Below, one piece after another: positions 12,015 through 24,281 of a stretch of 64,000 bases of DNA. The translations under genes and the position numbers were made by a program. Each line of letters opens with the position of its first letter. Position 1 is the stretch's first letter. The notes under the pieces are model-generated. The model was not told where the DNA came from. It did no database searches and saw nothing but the letters and a program-made list of their open reading frames with translations. Origin of the DNA: Hormiphora californensis (Eukaryota > Ctenophora > Tentaculata > Cydippida > Pleurobrachiidae); contig CM035353.1 of assembly GCA_020137815.1 (NCBI GenBank), positions 639,501-703,500 of the forward strand, written 5' to 3'.

Positions 12015-13405
12015 GCAGGATGATTGGGACTTTTATTTATTACTTTATAGAGTTTTGATTTGTTTGAGATATGTGATACATCAATTTCTTAAACGCTTGG
12101 CTGACACACGATCACTATTTGAATAGAGCCGAGAGTTTTTTAACGGGGAACAAAAAAGAGCGATTCGAAATATGACGAAGTGTATGATAGTAGTTTTTAA
12201 CATGGCCCCTCTCAAAATCAAGCAAGTGTGTAATTCGTTTTTATGAGTTCGTCTATTCTCGCTTCTATTCCTGGTAAATTTTGTGTTTCAATTTATGGCT
12301 CTATATTTTGCGGTATGGACCGGGGTTACCGCCAAAACGCACCAGCAACTAGCCGCCATACGACATAGATCAATGAAAGCACACTATCTTAGTGCGCACA
12401 ATGCGGCGCGCACTAGCCAAGGGCTTGAACCACTCTACCGGACATTTCGTCATCGGTTTCAGTTTGTGAGTTCTCTCCGGACCAATAGCAGGGCCGAGCA
12501 AGGCAAGTTTCAGTTACGTCATTGGTTACGGTTGTCAGTTATACCTGTCTCTGGTATCACTCATTAGAAGATGATTAACAGTAGAATCATGATGATATGA
12601 TATCTACTATGATATCTACTATGATATCTACTATGATATCTATACAACCGAATCTATTATAGTATAGAGGAAATAAGCACACTCACCTCCTCTGATTTCT
12701 GCGAAACTTCTCTCTCCTCAGTGTTCTCCATTACCACCCTTTGGCATGGGAGAAGTTTCACAGAAATCAGAGGATGTTAGTGTGCTTATTGTCTCTATAG
12801 CTAGACTCAGGGTTGAAATTCTCCGTTTTGTGCCCACGGATCGACACATGCACTAATCATAACGTGCCCTAAAATGTAGAAAGCATTGGAAAAAGCGTCA
12901 GAATACCCATTACCCGCTCTTCTCTGTCTGTGCGATGGCTGACCACAAGTCATCCGGTACATCTCTGACTTCAATCAAAGTATTACCCATACTTTGTGGT
13001 CCCCAATAGATTGAAACTCAGTAACTAGGGACCGGTAACTAGGGACCGAAGACAGTTTGATTCTGCAATCATCTTTACTTAAAAACATATCAATTTACAG
13101 CAAGAAAGGGTAACTCAGAAACCATAATATAACTCAGAACCCACAGCCTAATTGTTCACCATCCACCCTTTTGTCTATTTTCACTACACTGTAAACGTAA
13201 TTAACGCAGCAAAAAGTTCGGTTTCTGGCGAGAGTCCAGGTATCGGTCATCGGTGTGTCGATCATTTCGGTCTTCCTGGTGCCCATGGCTTCATCATCAT
13301 GGTGTACTGGTGCGTGGGAGGTGGTGTTCTTGACGTTAGGTGGTGGCCGGGTTGCCGTGTACACTGTACAGTCGTTCTGTAGGTGGACTCATGCTGTTTA
13401 GTCAA
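12015..13405. other. intergenic between ELYS and the 7TM receptor
   Basis: Convergent gene ends flank this stretch. It holds a MITE hairpin at about 12663-12800 and a short ATGATATCTACT tandem repeat near 12590-12645. I see no supported gene. Confidence 0.5.
12663..12800. mobile_element. MITE-like hairpin
   Basis: Arms of about 50 bp: AGAGGAAATAAGCACACT at the left is mirrored by AGTGTGCTTATTGTCTCT at the right, and the TCTGATTTCTG stretch is mirrored by CAGAAATCAGA. The loop is about 40 bp. Confidence 0.65.
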
Positions 13406-16400
13406 CTAGTCCTGGATATTGGGTGCTCGGCGGTGGGCCCTTGGTGGATTTAGGGTGGATTTAGTCCAGGCCGTGATATACGATTGTACATCACTGTACA
13501 AAATGGGATTAAGTACGGAATTCAATGGTAGAATTATAAGCGAGAAGACCTGGTACCATGGTGACATATCCACAACCTCGGCCGTGTGGAGGGCACAGCA
13601 AATCAAACAGGGCATCCAGCAGCAGAAATCAGTGATACAGATCAATGTAACTTTCTTGCTAAGGACGGTGTTGCTCCTACTTCCCTCCATCTTCGTCATC
13701 CTAGCAAACACATAGATGGCGATGTGACAAAAGGCCACAACTAGAAAGGAGCACGAGTGCATGGCGATGTTTATCCATACGTAGGCAACTTGAGGATCAT
13801 CCAGCCGCACGAAATACTTGAAGAGACACACGGGGTCATTACCGTAGAATGACAGATCATGGCCGTGAACCCCGCCATACTCTTTTGTGAACATTCCCCC
13901 TAGGATATCTTTCAGTCGAGCCCAGGAGAGTTGGTTAGCCATGTGTTTCATACCCATAACCCTGGCGTCGTAGTGCTGTCGTACGTGGCCGACTAGCTGT
14001 TGCTTTGTGAGAGCTCCCCTGAAATACTGGGATATCGTTATCAAATCGAACTCCGTTCACAAACCAATCCTCAAGACCAGGAGTTATCGGGACCACCCCT
14101 GATACAACCGAGATTCCAACTATACCAACTACCACTAATGTGGTTTTGATCCTCATTCTTGGGGTTACCTCCGTAGATTGGCGATATTGGGTGGCATTAA
14201 CAGCCCCTCGGAACCTTACCCCACTAATTATTGCCATGGATAGAGATGAAATGGAGGCCCCGGTAGTACCAATAACACCAGTTATCTTGCAGTACCCGCT
14301 GGACAACCACTCCAGTTGCTGGGTACAAAACTGCCTCGATTGGACAAAGTGCTGGACAGTAACCAGTAGAAGGTACAGTCCAGTCAGGGTATCTCCAAAC
14401 GAGATGGTCAATACAAAGACTTGGTTGAGGTAAGCTCCACTTTTCTTAGCTGGATCAGTCCACAATGTTTTACCCTGATAAAGGAGACCCAAACATACCC
14501 CAAACACACCCATGACTAGAGCCACAACAGCTATACCATCTCCTTTTACGAGGCCCCTCTTACAGTTATCGTTACACTCGTCTGACAAGTCGTTACAGTC
14601 TATCTGTCCATTACAGTGCTTGTCCAAGGAGAGGAATGTTGAGTTATCATTGCATCTAAAGTTGTTCGTACAGCCCCGTTCATCGGAATGATCCCCACAG
14701 TCATTGACAGTGTCACAAACCTTCTCAAAGGCTACACACACACTATTTTCACAGACAAAGATATCGTTGTGATATGTCCCTCTCTCCCGTAGGATCGCAG
14801 TAACTGCCCCTGAGGCCAGGTTGAAGGAGTGAGCTTTGTTTCCTAGATTTCCACACGATGTGTGCAGGACAGGCCTTGTTAGAGGACACGTCGTGTTCTT
14901 ACATAGTCCAAGACAGCTATAAAAGACGTAAGCCTCCCCGAACAAATATCGACAGTCTTGCTTCTTTTTTGAAAGTACGATTGATTTTTCCTGGTTTCTG
15001 CCGAAGAACTGGTTAACAGGAAGATTAAACTCAGTTTCGCTGCAATGAGTTTGGTGTTGTAGATTCAGGTGTTTTAGTCCCTTGAAACATAACGCCACAG
15101 TATACATCTTCTTCGGTCCCCCACGAAATGCCACCACACGGCCGAGCATTGTTTGGACGTTAGGTCTGGGTCTTCGACATCCGGCAATCTCGATTTCACT
15201 TGATCCGCACATTCCTGCTATCTCTAAAACGTCTCCCTCTCGACTGATAAGGGCGTCTCTGCAGATCGTATTGTTGGTCCGTTTGATTTTCCGTGCCAGT
15301 CCGCATACCTCCCATTGAGACATGTCCTCATCTAGTCCATTCACACAATCCTGCTCTCCGTCTCCAACCCAATTAAGTGGAATCCTAAGGTCTGGTCTGC
15401 CCAATCGAAACCGCCGTTCACATATTTTATCCGTTAGCTGTTCACACGATCCCGTGGTCTCGTCAGTTGCTAGGTTGCAGTCGGAGATACCGTCACAAAG
15501 GGCATGTTTGTGGATGTTACAGTACCTACAAAGGGCATGTTTGTGGATGTTACAGTACCTACAAAGGGCATGTTTGTGGATGTTACAGTACCTACAAAGG
15601 GCATGTTTGTGGATGTTACAGTACCTACAAAGGGCATGTTTGTGGATATTACAGTATCTACAAAGGGCATGTTTGTGGATGTTACAGTACCTACAAAGGG
15701 CATGTTTGTGGATGTTACAGTACCTACAAAGGGCATGTTTGTGGATGTTACAGTACCTACAAAGAGCATGTTTGTGGATGTTACAGTACCTACAAAGGGC
15801 ATGTTTGTGGATGTTACAGTACCTACAAAGGGCATGTTTGTGGATGTTACAGTACCTACAAAGGGCATGTTTGTGGATGTTACAGTACCTACAAAGGGCA
15901 TGTTTGTGGATGTTACAGTACCTACAAAGGGCATGTTTGTGGATGTTACAGTACCTACAAAGGGCATGTTTGTGGATGTTACAGTACCTACAAAGGGCAT
16001 GTTTGTGGATGTTACAGTACCTACAAAGGGCATGCTTGTGGATGTTACAGTACCTACAAAGGGCATGTTTGTCGATGTTACAGTACCTACAAAGGGTATG
16101 TTTGTGGATGTTACAGTACCTACAGCCTACAGGAATATATAGACTTAGTTTGCGGATGGTACACTTTATAGATTATGTGATATTGATAGGCCATGAAATA
16201 CTTCATTATATATGTGCCCCTGTATCATGAAATGTAGGAATTCCCTCACAGATGTGAAACTAAAACTCACCGGTTTGGTTGGTGACAATTCTGCTCCATT
16301 TTATCATCACAGATCTGCGGGGCGATCGTCTTGCAAATGATAAATTTGGAGATAGTTGCCGGGTACCCTCCAACCTGACACCGTCCAGCAATCCTTCCCG

Positions 16401-17242
16401 GGTCCGTGCAGTTCGTCTGATCGTATCCGTTTTTGCAATAAGAAAATGTTGAAGGAACTTGATGTGCGGGATACGGGGTTGGTACGAAGCATCGTGTTCT
16501 GTTGTTGAGGGGAAACTGCGTACTGAAAAACAGACCAGATCCTCGGAAAGTGCAAAATTGTGACTGGTCATCATCGTTCTGGTGTATCGTCGTCGTGAGT
16601 TCAAAATCGAAGACAAAAAACGGTCCCACGGCTGATGAAGTTAGATACCCGTATGTGAAGCCGTTACACATGGTTTCCTCCAGACAATTCCAATCACCAG
16701 AAACATCACTAGGTCCGTCCAATATCTCGATATCATCACAAATTTTGTTACAGATAGATGCTGGTGTTGTTGCTATGGTAACACCCTGAATTACATACTC
16801 CTTCATTTCTCCGTTTGATGTAGTATTGCAGACGTTCTCCAAGTCGTGTTTAAATGTCCCACCTTTCTCCCGACAGATACTTCCGCAAACAGGATCTTCA
16901 TTTCTTAACTCCCATGGTTCATTCACGTTCTCATTTCTATAGTATTTTGCGATTCCTTTTTGCAAACGGCTCAGTCCACACGCCTGATAATTGGCTTCTT
17001 TGTCAGAACAGATGGATATCAACCGTAATGACGGCAGTCTTTGACAGCGGTTGGAAGTAGATGGATGCAGGTGTAGTTTTGGCTAGATATTGGACATTGG
17101 AAGGTGACAGTTGTACTAAGTTCAGATCGATTCCAAACAGACTCGGATCAGGAAATTGTTGAATTCCTGTGATTGGACAGCTGTTGCTGGTTACAAAAGG
17201 GATCATCAAAGCATACAGCCATGCCGTAGAAGTAATGATCAT
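13406..17242 (-). CDS. LDLa-domain 7TM receptor (rhodopsin-class, LGR/GRL101-like)
   Basis: Two coding blocks. 17242-16271 starts with a hydrophobic signal-like segment (ATG at 17240-17242), continues as a Cys-rich ectodomain and ends at a GTGAGT donor. The second block runs from a TTTGTAG acceptor (15525 or any of its upstream copies to 16119) down to the stop at 13406. It opens with an LDLa-type module (CDGISDC then DET), followed by another ectodomain and more LDLa modules (CDTVNDCGDHSDERGC, CNGQIDCNDLSDEC near 14560-14730). Seven hydrophobic segments follow. TM6 carries CCWMPC and TM7 carries NPILYS, matching the CWxP and NPxxY motifs of rhodopsin-class receptors. The phase of the 16271 donor (two bases over) fits the array acceptors exactly. 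Frame offsets of +1 near 14027-14060 and 16984-17023 need either very short introns or indels. Ligand unknown. Confidence 0.75.
15492..16130. repeat. 33-bp array copying a splice acceptor and exon start
   Basis: Eighteen exact-length 33-bp units lie between the acceptor at 15525/15526 and the one at 16119/16120 (594 = 18 x 33). On the minus strand each unit reads CCCTTTGTAG|GTACTGTAACATC. That is an acceptor-like AG followed by the first codons of the LDLa exon. In the receptor frame the unit reads YCNIHKHALCR with no stop, so each acceptor choice would change the protein by 11 residues. Open frames on the plus strand are by-products. Confidence 0.85.
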
Positions 17243-17379
17243 CAACTCTACTGATCAAGTTAAAACCTGGAAGGTAAACTAGGGAAATAGGAAAATCAAA
17301 TATTGTCCAAATATATATTACAGTACACAAGTAACGTTTAACAAAGCCCAAGAGGGTACTGGCATGGTTATATCATAAT

Positions 17380-17545
17380 GGTTAGCGGTAAAATCACCCA
17401 ATTTTTGGCACCGAATTCAGACGTTTTTGGCTCGATGCCCTCTTTCCAACGAGCCGAAGGGGCAGCGGTTTAACCAAGAAATGGTTGAGTTATGGTAAAA
17501 AACGTCTAAATTTGGTGCCAAAAAGTGGGTGATTTCAACGCTTAC
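17380..17545. repeat. imperfect hairpin, related to the 21-kb foldback
   Basis: GTAAAATCACCCA with TTTTTGGCACC and CAGACGTTTTTG at the left are mirrored by AAAACGTCTAAAT, TTGGTGCCAAAAA and TGGGTGATTTC at the right. The middle shares CTCGATGCCCTCTTTC with the foldback at 21 kb. Confidence 0.6.
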
Positions 17546-18397
17546 AGTGTAGTAGAATATCGATCCTTGAATGAAAGACAAAAGTATGAAAAGTTGTGAG
17601 TGCCTGGCACAGTCTGTGCCAAAGGTTGATTCTCTCGATCTCACATATTATGCGAAGCGAGAGCCGAGAATAGGTAGCAATGGTACCACCCTCTGTGTCT
17701 CTGTCTCTGTCACTGTCTCTGTCTCATGTCTCTGTCTCTGTTTATCATGTGCTACCGTAACACGTGATAAAAATTATCACTTGACTTACGGGAGCTCACC
17801 CCATCTGAGCGCCCAGCTGTTTTGAGAATTAAAAAATTCAAAATTTTCAAAAATATTCAAACTTGTTTCAAAAATTTTCCGAAATTTAGTCGATTTAGTA
17901 TAGGGTACCCCCAAGGACGAAACCAGTATGAGTAAGGGTAGAGTAATTAAGGGTAGACTAATTTTTTTAAGACCCCTAACTGGTAATTGTTTTAGGTGGG
18001 TGGGTACCTACTACCTAGTGGGTCTCTGAGCAATAACCAAACATTTGCATTTTGGCATGGCGTGAGGCGTCCAACCAACAAAGTCATACCATAGCATTTT
18101 AAAATACGTTAAAAAATGTGGAGAAACTTACTTCTCACCCAAAAAAACAAAAGCTTACGTCAATAGCATTAAAACATCTTCTTGGTATATGTATGTACTA
18201 CTATTTTTAAAACTTTTAATAAAAGTAAAACTTTTAATAAAGCTAAAACATCGCCCCCTGGTTTTCGCAAGTTTGTGCCTGCCATATTTCTGGTTCCTGA
18301 TAAGTGACTTCATCCCGAGTGCATTGGAAATATAATTTCAAGACCGGCACTGTTAGGAAAGCCCGAGCACTAACGAAATTGAAAGCACTCTCTCCCT
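17546..18397. other. gene-free spacer
   Basis: AT-rich sequence with a short TGTCTC tandem tract near 17694-17740. No coding or structured feature is supported. Confidence 0.4.
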
Positions 18398-18401
18398 TTA
18401 A

Positions 18402-19791
18402 GGGTACGCTAACCAAAAATTTTTTTCGAGTGCAGGGAAATCTCTCACCGTAGGGTTGTAGGCCATGACAAGGAGACCTCAAATATGCAATTTGAGCTCT
18501 CAAGTCGAATTCATATTTTTGCTACAGCTATTTAAAAAATGTCCTGTAAATACGTTTTTGGCATCTCAAAAATTTTTTTTAAAAGATAGGAGCATGAAAA
18601 TTTGGGGATTTGAAGAGGACATGAAGGGGAATAACCACAAAAAAAATTTTTGCAATCCGAGCTGATTTCCGGTCCTGAGATGGATTTCTTTTTTTCCACT
18701 TTAACGCCCTATTTGGCAAAGTTCCGAAAACATGTGAAAGCAGTAAATTGGTGAAAAGTTGCGTCTAACGATTATCTAAGTGGCCATAAATTTTGGGCGT
18801 GTCCTTATTTGAAATAAGATGTACAGAGTTTTTTTTGTGAAAGCCGTCATTTCAGAAATAAATAAATTCCCTGTATCTCAAAAACGGCTGATCGTAGAGA
18901 CCTGAGACTATGCTTAAACGATTCAGAAGGTCCGATTTTGGGGGGGTCTTCTGAGAGACATTTTGCTCCTACTTCAACCGTTTTTGCTGTAATTGCGAAA
19001 AACAAATTCTATGGAAAGGGCAAGAGCTAAACTCCAATATCCTGTAATTAGGGAATTTTGGCTAAGAAAGGACCGAAACTATGGAAAAATGTGTAACAAG
19101 CTAATTCCTTCACTATTTGGTCCATATGGGTCCCTATAATCACCAAAAACAAAATCACAAAAAATCCACGATGGCGAAGATGGGTTTTTGTTTTTCGCAA
19201 TTACAGCAAAAACGGTTGAAGTAGGAGCAAAATGTCTCTCAGAAGACCCCCCCAAAATCGGACCTTCTGAATCGTTTAAGCATAGTCTCAGGTCTCTACG
19301 ATCAGCCGTTTTTGAGATACAGGGAATTTATTTGTTTCTGAAATGACGGCTTTCACAAAAAAAACTCTGTACATCTTATTTCAAATAAGGACACGCCCAA
19401 AATTTATGGCCACTTAGATAATCGTTAGACGCAACTTTTCACCAATTTACAGCTTTCACATGTTTTCGGAACTTTGCCAAATAGGGCGTTAAAGTGGAAA
19501 AAAAGAAATCCATCTCAGGACCGGAAATCAGCTCGGATTGCAAAAATTTTTTTTGTGGTTATTCCCCTTCATGTCCTCTTCAAATCCCCAAATTTTCATG
19601 CTCCTATCTTTTAAAAAAAATTTTTGAGATGCCAAAAACGTATTTACAGGACATTTTTTAAATAGCTGTAGCAAAAATATGAATTCGACTTGAGAGCTCA
19701 AATTGCATATTTGAGGTCTCCTTGTCATGGCCTACAACCCTACGGTGAGAGATTTCCCTGCACTCGAAAAAAATTTTTGGTTAGCGTACCC
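18402..19791. mobile_element. 1.39-kb foldback element with TTAA target-site duplication
   Basis: Terminal inverted repeats start GGGTACGCTAACCAAAAA and are about 600 bp long (left about 18402-19003, right about 19190-19791), around a spacer of roughly 190 bp. TTAA flanks it on both sides (18398-18401 and 19792-19795), the target used by piggyBac-type elements. The same 66-codon frame appears on both arms, as expected of an inverted repeat, and is not evidence of a gene. No transposase is present. Confidence 0.8.
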
Positions 19792-19795
19792 TTAA

Positions 19796-20619
19796 AGAGA
19801 GAATGTGTTTGAGATAGAGAGAGTTTTGAGAATTGGCCTTTCTCAGTTCTCACATATGATATAAAGTAGTCTATTCTATCAGTTGTCACGTAAACAACCC
19901 ATTTTGAGCCGAAAAAAGTTGCTGGATTGAACTTCAATTTGAAGTAGGGGGCTAAAAATCGCCCGAAAAATTTTCGGAAAAGTGGCACAAAATGTGATTT
20001 TAAATCGCCACGGGCAACGTTTTTGAACTTCAATTTTAGGCCTTCTATGAAATCTAAAACCGCCGGTCCGCCAAATATTATAGCTTTAGGATCTATATAG
20101 AACTGAGTTTAATTTACAATTTGAGTATTCAATCTTAGCAAAAGACCTTAACCAGGTCCGTGGATTTTTGACAAATTTCTAAAAATAGCCCACAAAATGA
20201 AATGTGAGAGTGGGATTTAGATTTAATTTTTACACAAATGTCCCAAAAAGATGTTATTCTTTCCCTATAAAAAGTCCTGGATCCATTGGAATGGATCCAT
20301 TACGACCTCTTCGACTTCAGGGCTAAAACCAAGGACTGAATTTTGGGTAGGGAGACCGGTCAACTTATGTCATTGGATTTGAAAACTTCAATCATGGTCT
20401 TAGGGTTGTCAAATTGTCCAAATTAAAATTTGCATATTCATGCACCGATTCATGATTTAATGAATATTCTGAATATTTCCACTTTTATGAACATATTTCG
20501 ACGCAAAAGAGTCGATCTATGGGGGGTCGTCCTCCGGACAAAAAGTCGTATCTCGCACCGTTTAGCCGTTATTTGCATATTTATGATACTTGTTTACAAA
20601 AATCCTGAGAAACTAGACC
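19796..20619. other. gene-free AT-rich spacer
   Basis: No conserved coding segment. Short frames here have no recognisable motifs. Confidence 0.4.
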
Positions 20620-20892
20620 AAAAAACAAAGTAAATTTGTTTGGAACACCCGTGGCCTTTTGTCGATATTTGACGCTGCGGGAAATGCACCCTTCTTCAGA
20701 GCAAGACGCGAGGAAGAGTGAGAGAGAGTGTGGGTGTATTACTATTAGAACTTGGAGAGAGATGGCACAACGATACCCATAAGTAGCTCGAGCTATCTGA
20801 TCAGATTACCTATGTGTGCATTTCCCGCAGCGTCAAATATCGACAAATCACAAAAGGCCACGGGTGTTCCAAACAAATTTCCTTTGTTTTTT
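20620..20892. mobile_element. MITE-like inverted repeat
   Basis: Arms of about 70 bp. AAATTTGTTTGGAACACC, GTGGCC and CGATATTTGACGCTGCGGG at the left are mirrored at about 20814-20892. The loop is about 120 bp. Confidence 0.7.
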
Positions 20893-21006
20893 GAAGTTAC
20901 TGCAAGGCCAAGGCTGGCCCTAATTTCTAATCTAGAGTTCAATCTATTAATCATTAAAATGAGGACTAGAGACTGAAGACACAGGAATGAAATGAATATG
21001 CAACCT

Positions 21007-21449
21007 TATTTTAATTTTAATTTTAACTTTGGTGTGTGGTGACCCTAAGTTAGGGTCACCACACACCAAAGTTAAAATTAAAATTAAAATTTGACGTTTT
21101 TGGTCATAACTCTGCCATTTCTTGGCAAAATTGCCTCATTTTGGGCTCATTTGAAAGAGGGCATCGAGCCCGTTCTGAATAGCTCAAGAAACTTGAAATC
21201 TGCGCAAAGTGCGCGGCGTTACAGTGCAAAATGTGTGCGTTAAAATTTTAAAATTTTAACGCGCGCATTATGCGCCTTAACGCCGCGCACTCTGCACCGA
21301 TTTTAAGTTTCTTGAGCTCTTCAGAACGGGCTCGATGCCCTCTTTCAAATGAGCCCAAAAAGAAGCAATTTTGCCAAGAAATGGCAGAGTTATGACCAAA
21401 AACGTCAAATTTTAATTTTAATTTTAACTTTGGTGTGTGGTGACCCTTA
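21007..21449. repeat. nested foldback of about 440 bp
   Basis: A short hairpin (CTTTGGTGTGTGGTGACCCT and its inverse, 21022-21079) is joined to a long palindrome centred near 21247. Its arms carry TTGACGTTTTTGGTCATAAC and GAGGGCATCGAGCCCGTTCT. The outer ends repeat TAACTTTGGTGTGTGGTGAC. Confidence 0.7.
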
Positions 21450-23497
21450 TTGAATTTGAATAAAGACAAAAGATAGTGACCAATGACAATATGAGTAGCT
21501 CACAACCACTAACCATACAGCAACCACTAACATACTCTGACACAGACATGACAAACAATGGCACAGACAAACTGACTGTTAGTAGAGGGGTTGTAGCACC
21601 GGGAGGTAATGAGTAAACACACACACACGCATTGAGCAAGCTCAATGTTTAGCTATTCTCCGGCTGGGTATAGGGCTGAGGTACTGGCAAGATATAGTAG
21701 GATCGCTACAACAGTCAACAAACAGACAACCTGACAGACGAACAAACAAACGACATGACAAACGAACAAACAAACGATCATACAGACAAGGAGGCTGCTT
21801 TTGACAAGCACCACAAGTGCACAATCAAGGGTGTTGCTCATGATACAGACAAGTTTTAGACAAGTTTTAGACAAGTTTTAAAAATGATTCAGGTCGGTGT
21901 TACCCGACCCAAGAAAATACAATAATAATTTAATTAATAATTTAAAACACACTCAAAAAATAAATATAGTTAAAAAGAGGAAATCTGGAGAAGTGGGGAG
22001 GGAGATGGGGGAGGGAGAAGGGATCAAGGTATCTGTGTATGGGGGGGTGCATAGTGATAGAGTTGGTGGTAAGTGGAGAAGAGAACAGTGTGGTTAAGGG
22101 AGTGGGAATGACCGGGTGGAAGGGTGAGAGAGAGAAACACGATGCTAAGAGAGAGGTGAACAGCAGTGAGGTGGAGAGGGAGCACTTAAACAGGGGGAAA
22201 GGAAGAAGGGAATAGAGGTAGTAAGACAACGTGCGGGAGGCGGGGGACCGGAGGTAAAGGAGGACTGAGGCTGACGAAGAGCACTGAGAGCAGCTAGGGA
22301 TGGGTTCCTGGGAAAGGGCAGCGAGGTCTGGAGAAAAGGGTGAGATGAAGGAGGGCCAGAGGTGAGGAATGGAAAAGGTGAGAGTACCAGAAGAGCAAGA
22401 GGCGAGACGATGATCCGGATCAAAAAGGGGGGGCTGGAACGAGGAGGGAGATGGAGGAGTCCAGACCAGCGGTGGAGACGACGAGAAGGAAGCGGAGTGT
22501 CGGTGGAGCCTGGCTGTCGGGGACAGGGGACTGACGGAGAGATGCAACTCAGAGAGAGGAAGTAGATGGAAACCACGGACAGGAAAAAGGGCGGTGAGGG
22601 CTGGAAACGGTGAAGGAGGGCCAGAGATGGAGGTGAGGAAGGAGAGGGGAGCACCCAGTGAGCAGAAGAGGCGATGACCTGGATCAGAGGGACGGTAGCC
22701 TGGAACAGAGGGTAACAGAGGAGAGCTGGAACGAGGAATACGAGGAGGTCTGACAGAGCGGTAGAGAGGGAAGGGGTGGAAAGGGTTGGAGTCAGCAGTC
22801 GAGAAGAAGTGGAGGCGGTGACCTGAATCAAAGGGACGGTAGCCTGGAACAGAGGGTATCAGAGGAGAGCTGGAACGAGGAGTATGAGGAGGAGGTCTGA
22901 CAGGGCGGTAGAGACGAAGAGCAGGAAGGGACTGTCGGAGGGCTCCAGGGAGGGGGTGGAAAGGGTTGGAGTCAGCAGGCGAGAAGAAGTAGGGCAGGAA
23001 ATAAGGGTTGAGGAAGGGAGGAGTGGGAGCCGGTGTACAAAAGACGCGGGAAACCAGACAAAGGAAGAGAGGAAGAGATGACGTAGCACAGGTGTACCCC
23101 GCGCGATACATAGTCCCCGTAGAGTGGAGGTAGCGGTGTGTTTTTCCGAAGTCCTAGCAGCCATCTCAGAAAGCTGGTTTGACATTTTTCTGTTTGCAGT
23201 GATTTGCGAAAATTTGTGAATGTGTGCGATAGATTTCGATAACTACTTGCGCGGCGCAATAATAGCGCGTGACAGTTGCGCGCACGAAAAACAGGTATAT
23301 TCGATTAATAAAAATACGATGCGCACACGATTTCCAAAGTTTTCAAGCGTGTTTTTTCAAGCGTGTTTTTTATCGATCAAAGTTTTGGAATGCGCTGCAG
23401 CCCCCTCATGCGCGCACCCCCGCAATATTATATTATAAGGGGCCTGCAACGTATGCCAAATCAAAGTTAAAATCTGGGTGCCTTCCATTGCTAACAA
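21450..23497. other. gene-poor; purine-rich repeat block at 21970-23110
   Basis: The plus strand is G/A-rich from about 21970 to 23110. A roughly 125-bp unit (containing GACGGTAGCCTGGAACAGAG) is repeated near 22680 and 22830. A long open frame on the minus strand (23111-21942) is Pro/Ser-rich and follows the base composition. I do not call it a gene. 21600-21900 has imperfect ACAAACAAACGA-type repeats. Confidence 0.5.
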
Positions 23498-23722
23498 TAG
23501 GGATCCCTAATAAAGTTGTGACTTGTCACTGTAGTCTTGCGGAGGCGCAGTTGTGACTTGTCACCGCGTGTGCGCGTACCAAAACGCACGTGGTTCCCAC
23601 TGCGCGTAGCTGCGGCGCGGCGTAAACCATGCGGTGACAAGTTACAATCGCGCATTTTGAAGCCGCGCCGCCACGGGAACCACATGTTTGGTGACAAGTC
23701 ACAACTTTATTAGGGATCCCTA
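23498..23722. mobile_element. MITE with 32-bp terminal inverted repeats
   Basis: The ends are TAGGGATCCCTAATAAAGTT and its inverse, continuing through GTGACTTGTCAC. The interior is GC-rich and itself partly palindromic. Confidence 0.75.
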
Positions 23723-23723
23723 T

Positions 23724-23871
23724 GAGGAAGCTCGGAAATGTTCATGTCATGCACATTCAAGTCACGCCCTCCAATCACTGCTCAGAACGCGCGGATCGCA
23801 AGAGCCGTTCTGAGCTGTGATTGGTGGGCGTGACTTGAATGTGCATGACATGAACATTTCCGGGCCTCCTC
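23724..23871. mobile_element. MITE abutting the previous one
   Basis: The GAGGAAGCTCGGAAATGTTC end is mirrored by GAACATTTCCGGGCCTCCTC, with arms of about 60 bp through CATGCACATTCAAGTCACGC. It starts one or two bases after the previous MITE ends. Confidence 0.75.
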
Positions 23872-23883
23872 ATTCATCGATTT

Positions 23884-24070
23884 TGGCGCTCGAAACGGGT
23901 TAGGGCTGTTGTTAGGGTCGGGTTAGGGTTTTGTTGGAAAACGTTAAAATCTGGGTGCCTTTCATTGCTAACAATGCGTAGTTTTGGCGTGCGCAACGGG
24001 TTAGGGCTATCCGTTAGGGTCTGGTTAGGGTTTGGTTTGGGGTTATCGGTTAGGGCTATCGATTCTCTAT
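23884..24070 (+). repeat. degenerate TTAGGG-like tract
   Basis: At least eight GTTAGGG or GGTTAGGG motifs occur at irregular spacing (near 23898-23940 and 23997-24060), interrupted by a second copy of the segment AAAATCTGGGTGCCT seen at 23469. It resembles an interstitial telomeric or subtelomeric relic but is far from perfect. Confidence 0.5.
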
Positions 24071-24281
24071 CAGTTACCGTTTAGTTTACTCAAATTGGCG
24101 ATGTGGTTGCGTGGCTATAGCCGTTTGGAAAAAGTCTGTCTAAGTGAACTTTTCAACACTATTTTAAAAAAATTAATTTGAGCGATGTCGCAAAAGAAGA
24201 CGGTGAACTGCTTATTATGGAAGACAGCGAAAAGAGAATTTCCTGCGAACGTGGATATCGCCCGGGGATATCGCCCGTGGA

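Noticed and set aside
12283-12567. 94-codon frame after ELYS
   Set aside because: No homology signal, no signal peptide and no second line of evidence.
15322-16230. Plus-strand frames of 200-300 codons with 11-residue repeats
   Set aside because: They are the antisense of the receptor's 33-bp array. The gene is on the minus strand.
21942-23111. 389-codon Pro/Ser-rich frame on the minus strand
   Set aside because: It follows a purine-rich repeat region, has internal repeats out of step with codons and has no recognisable domain.
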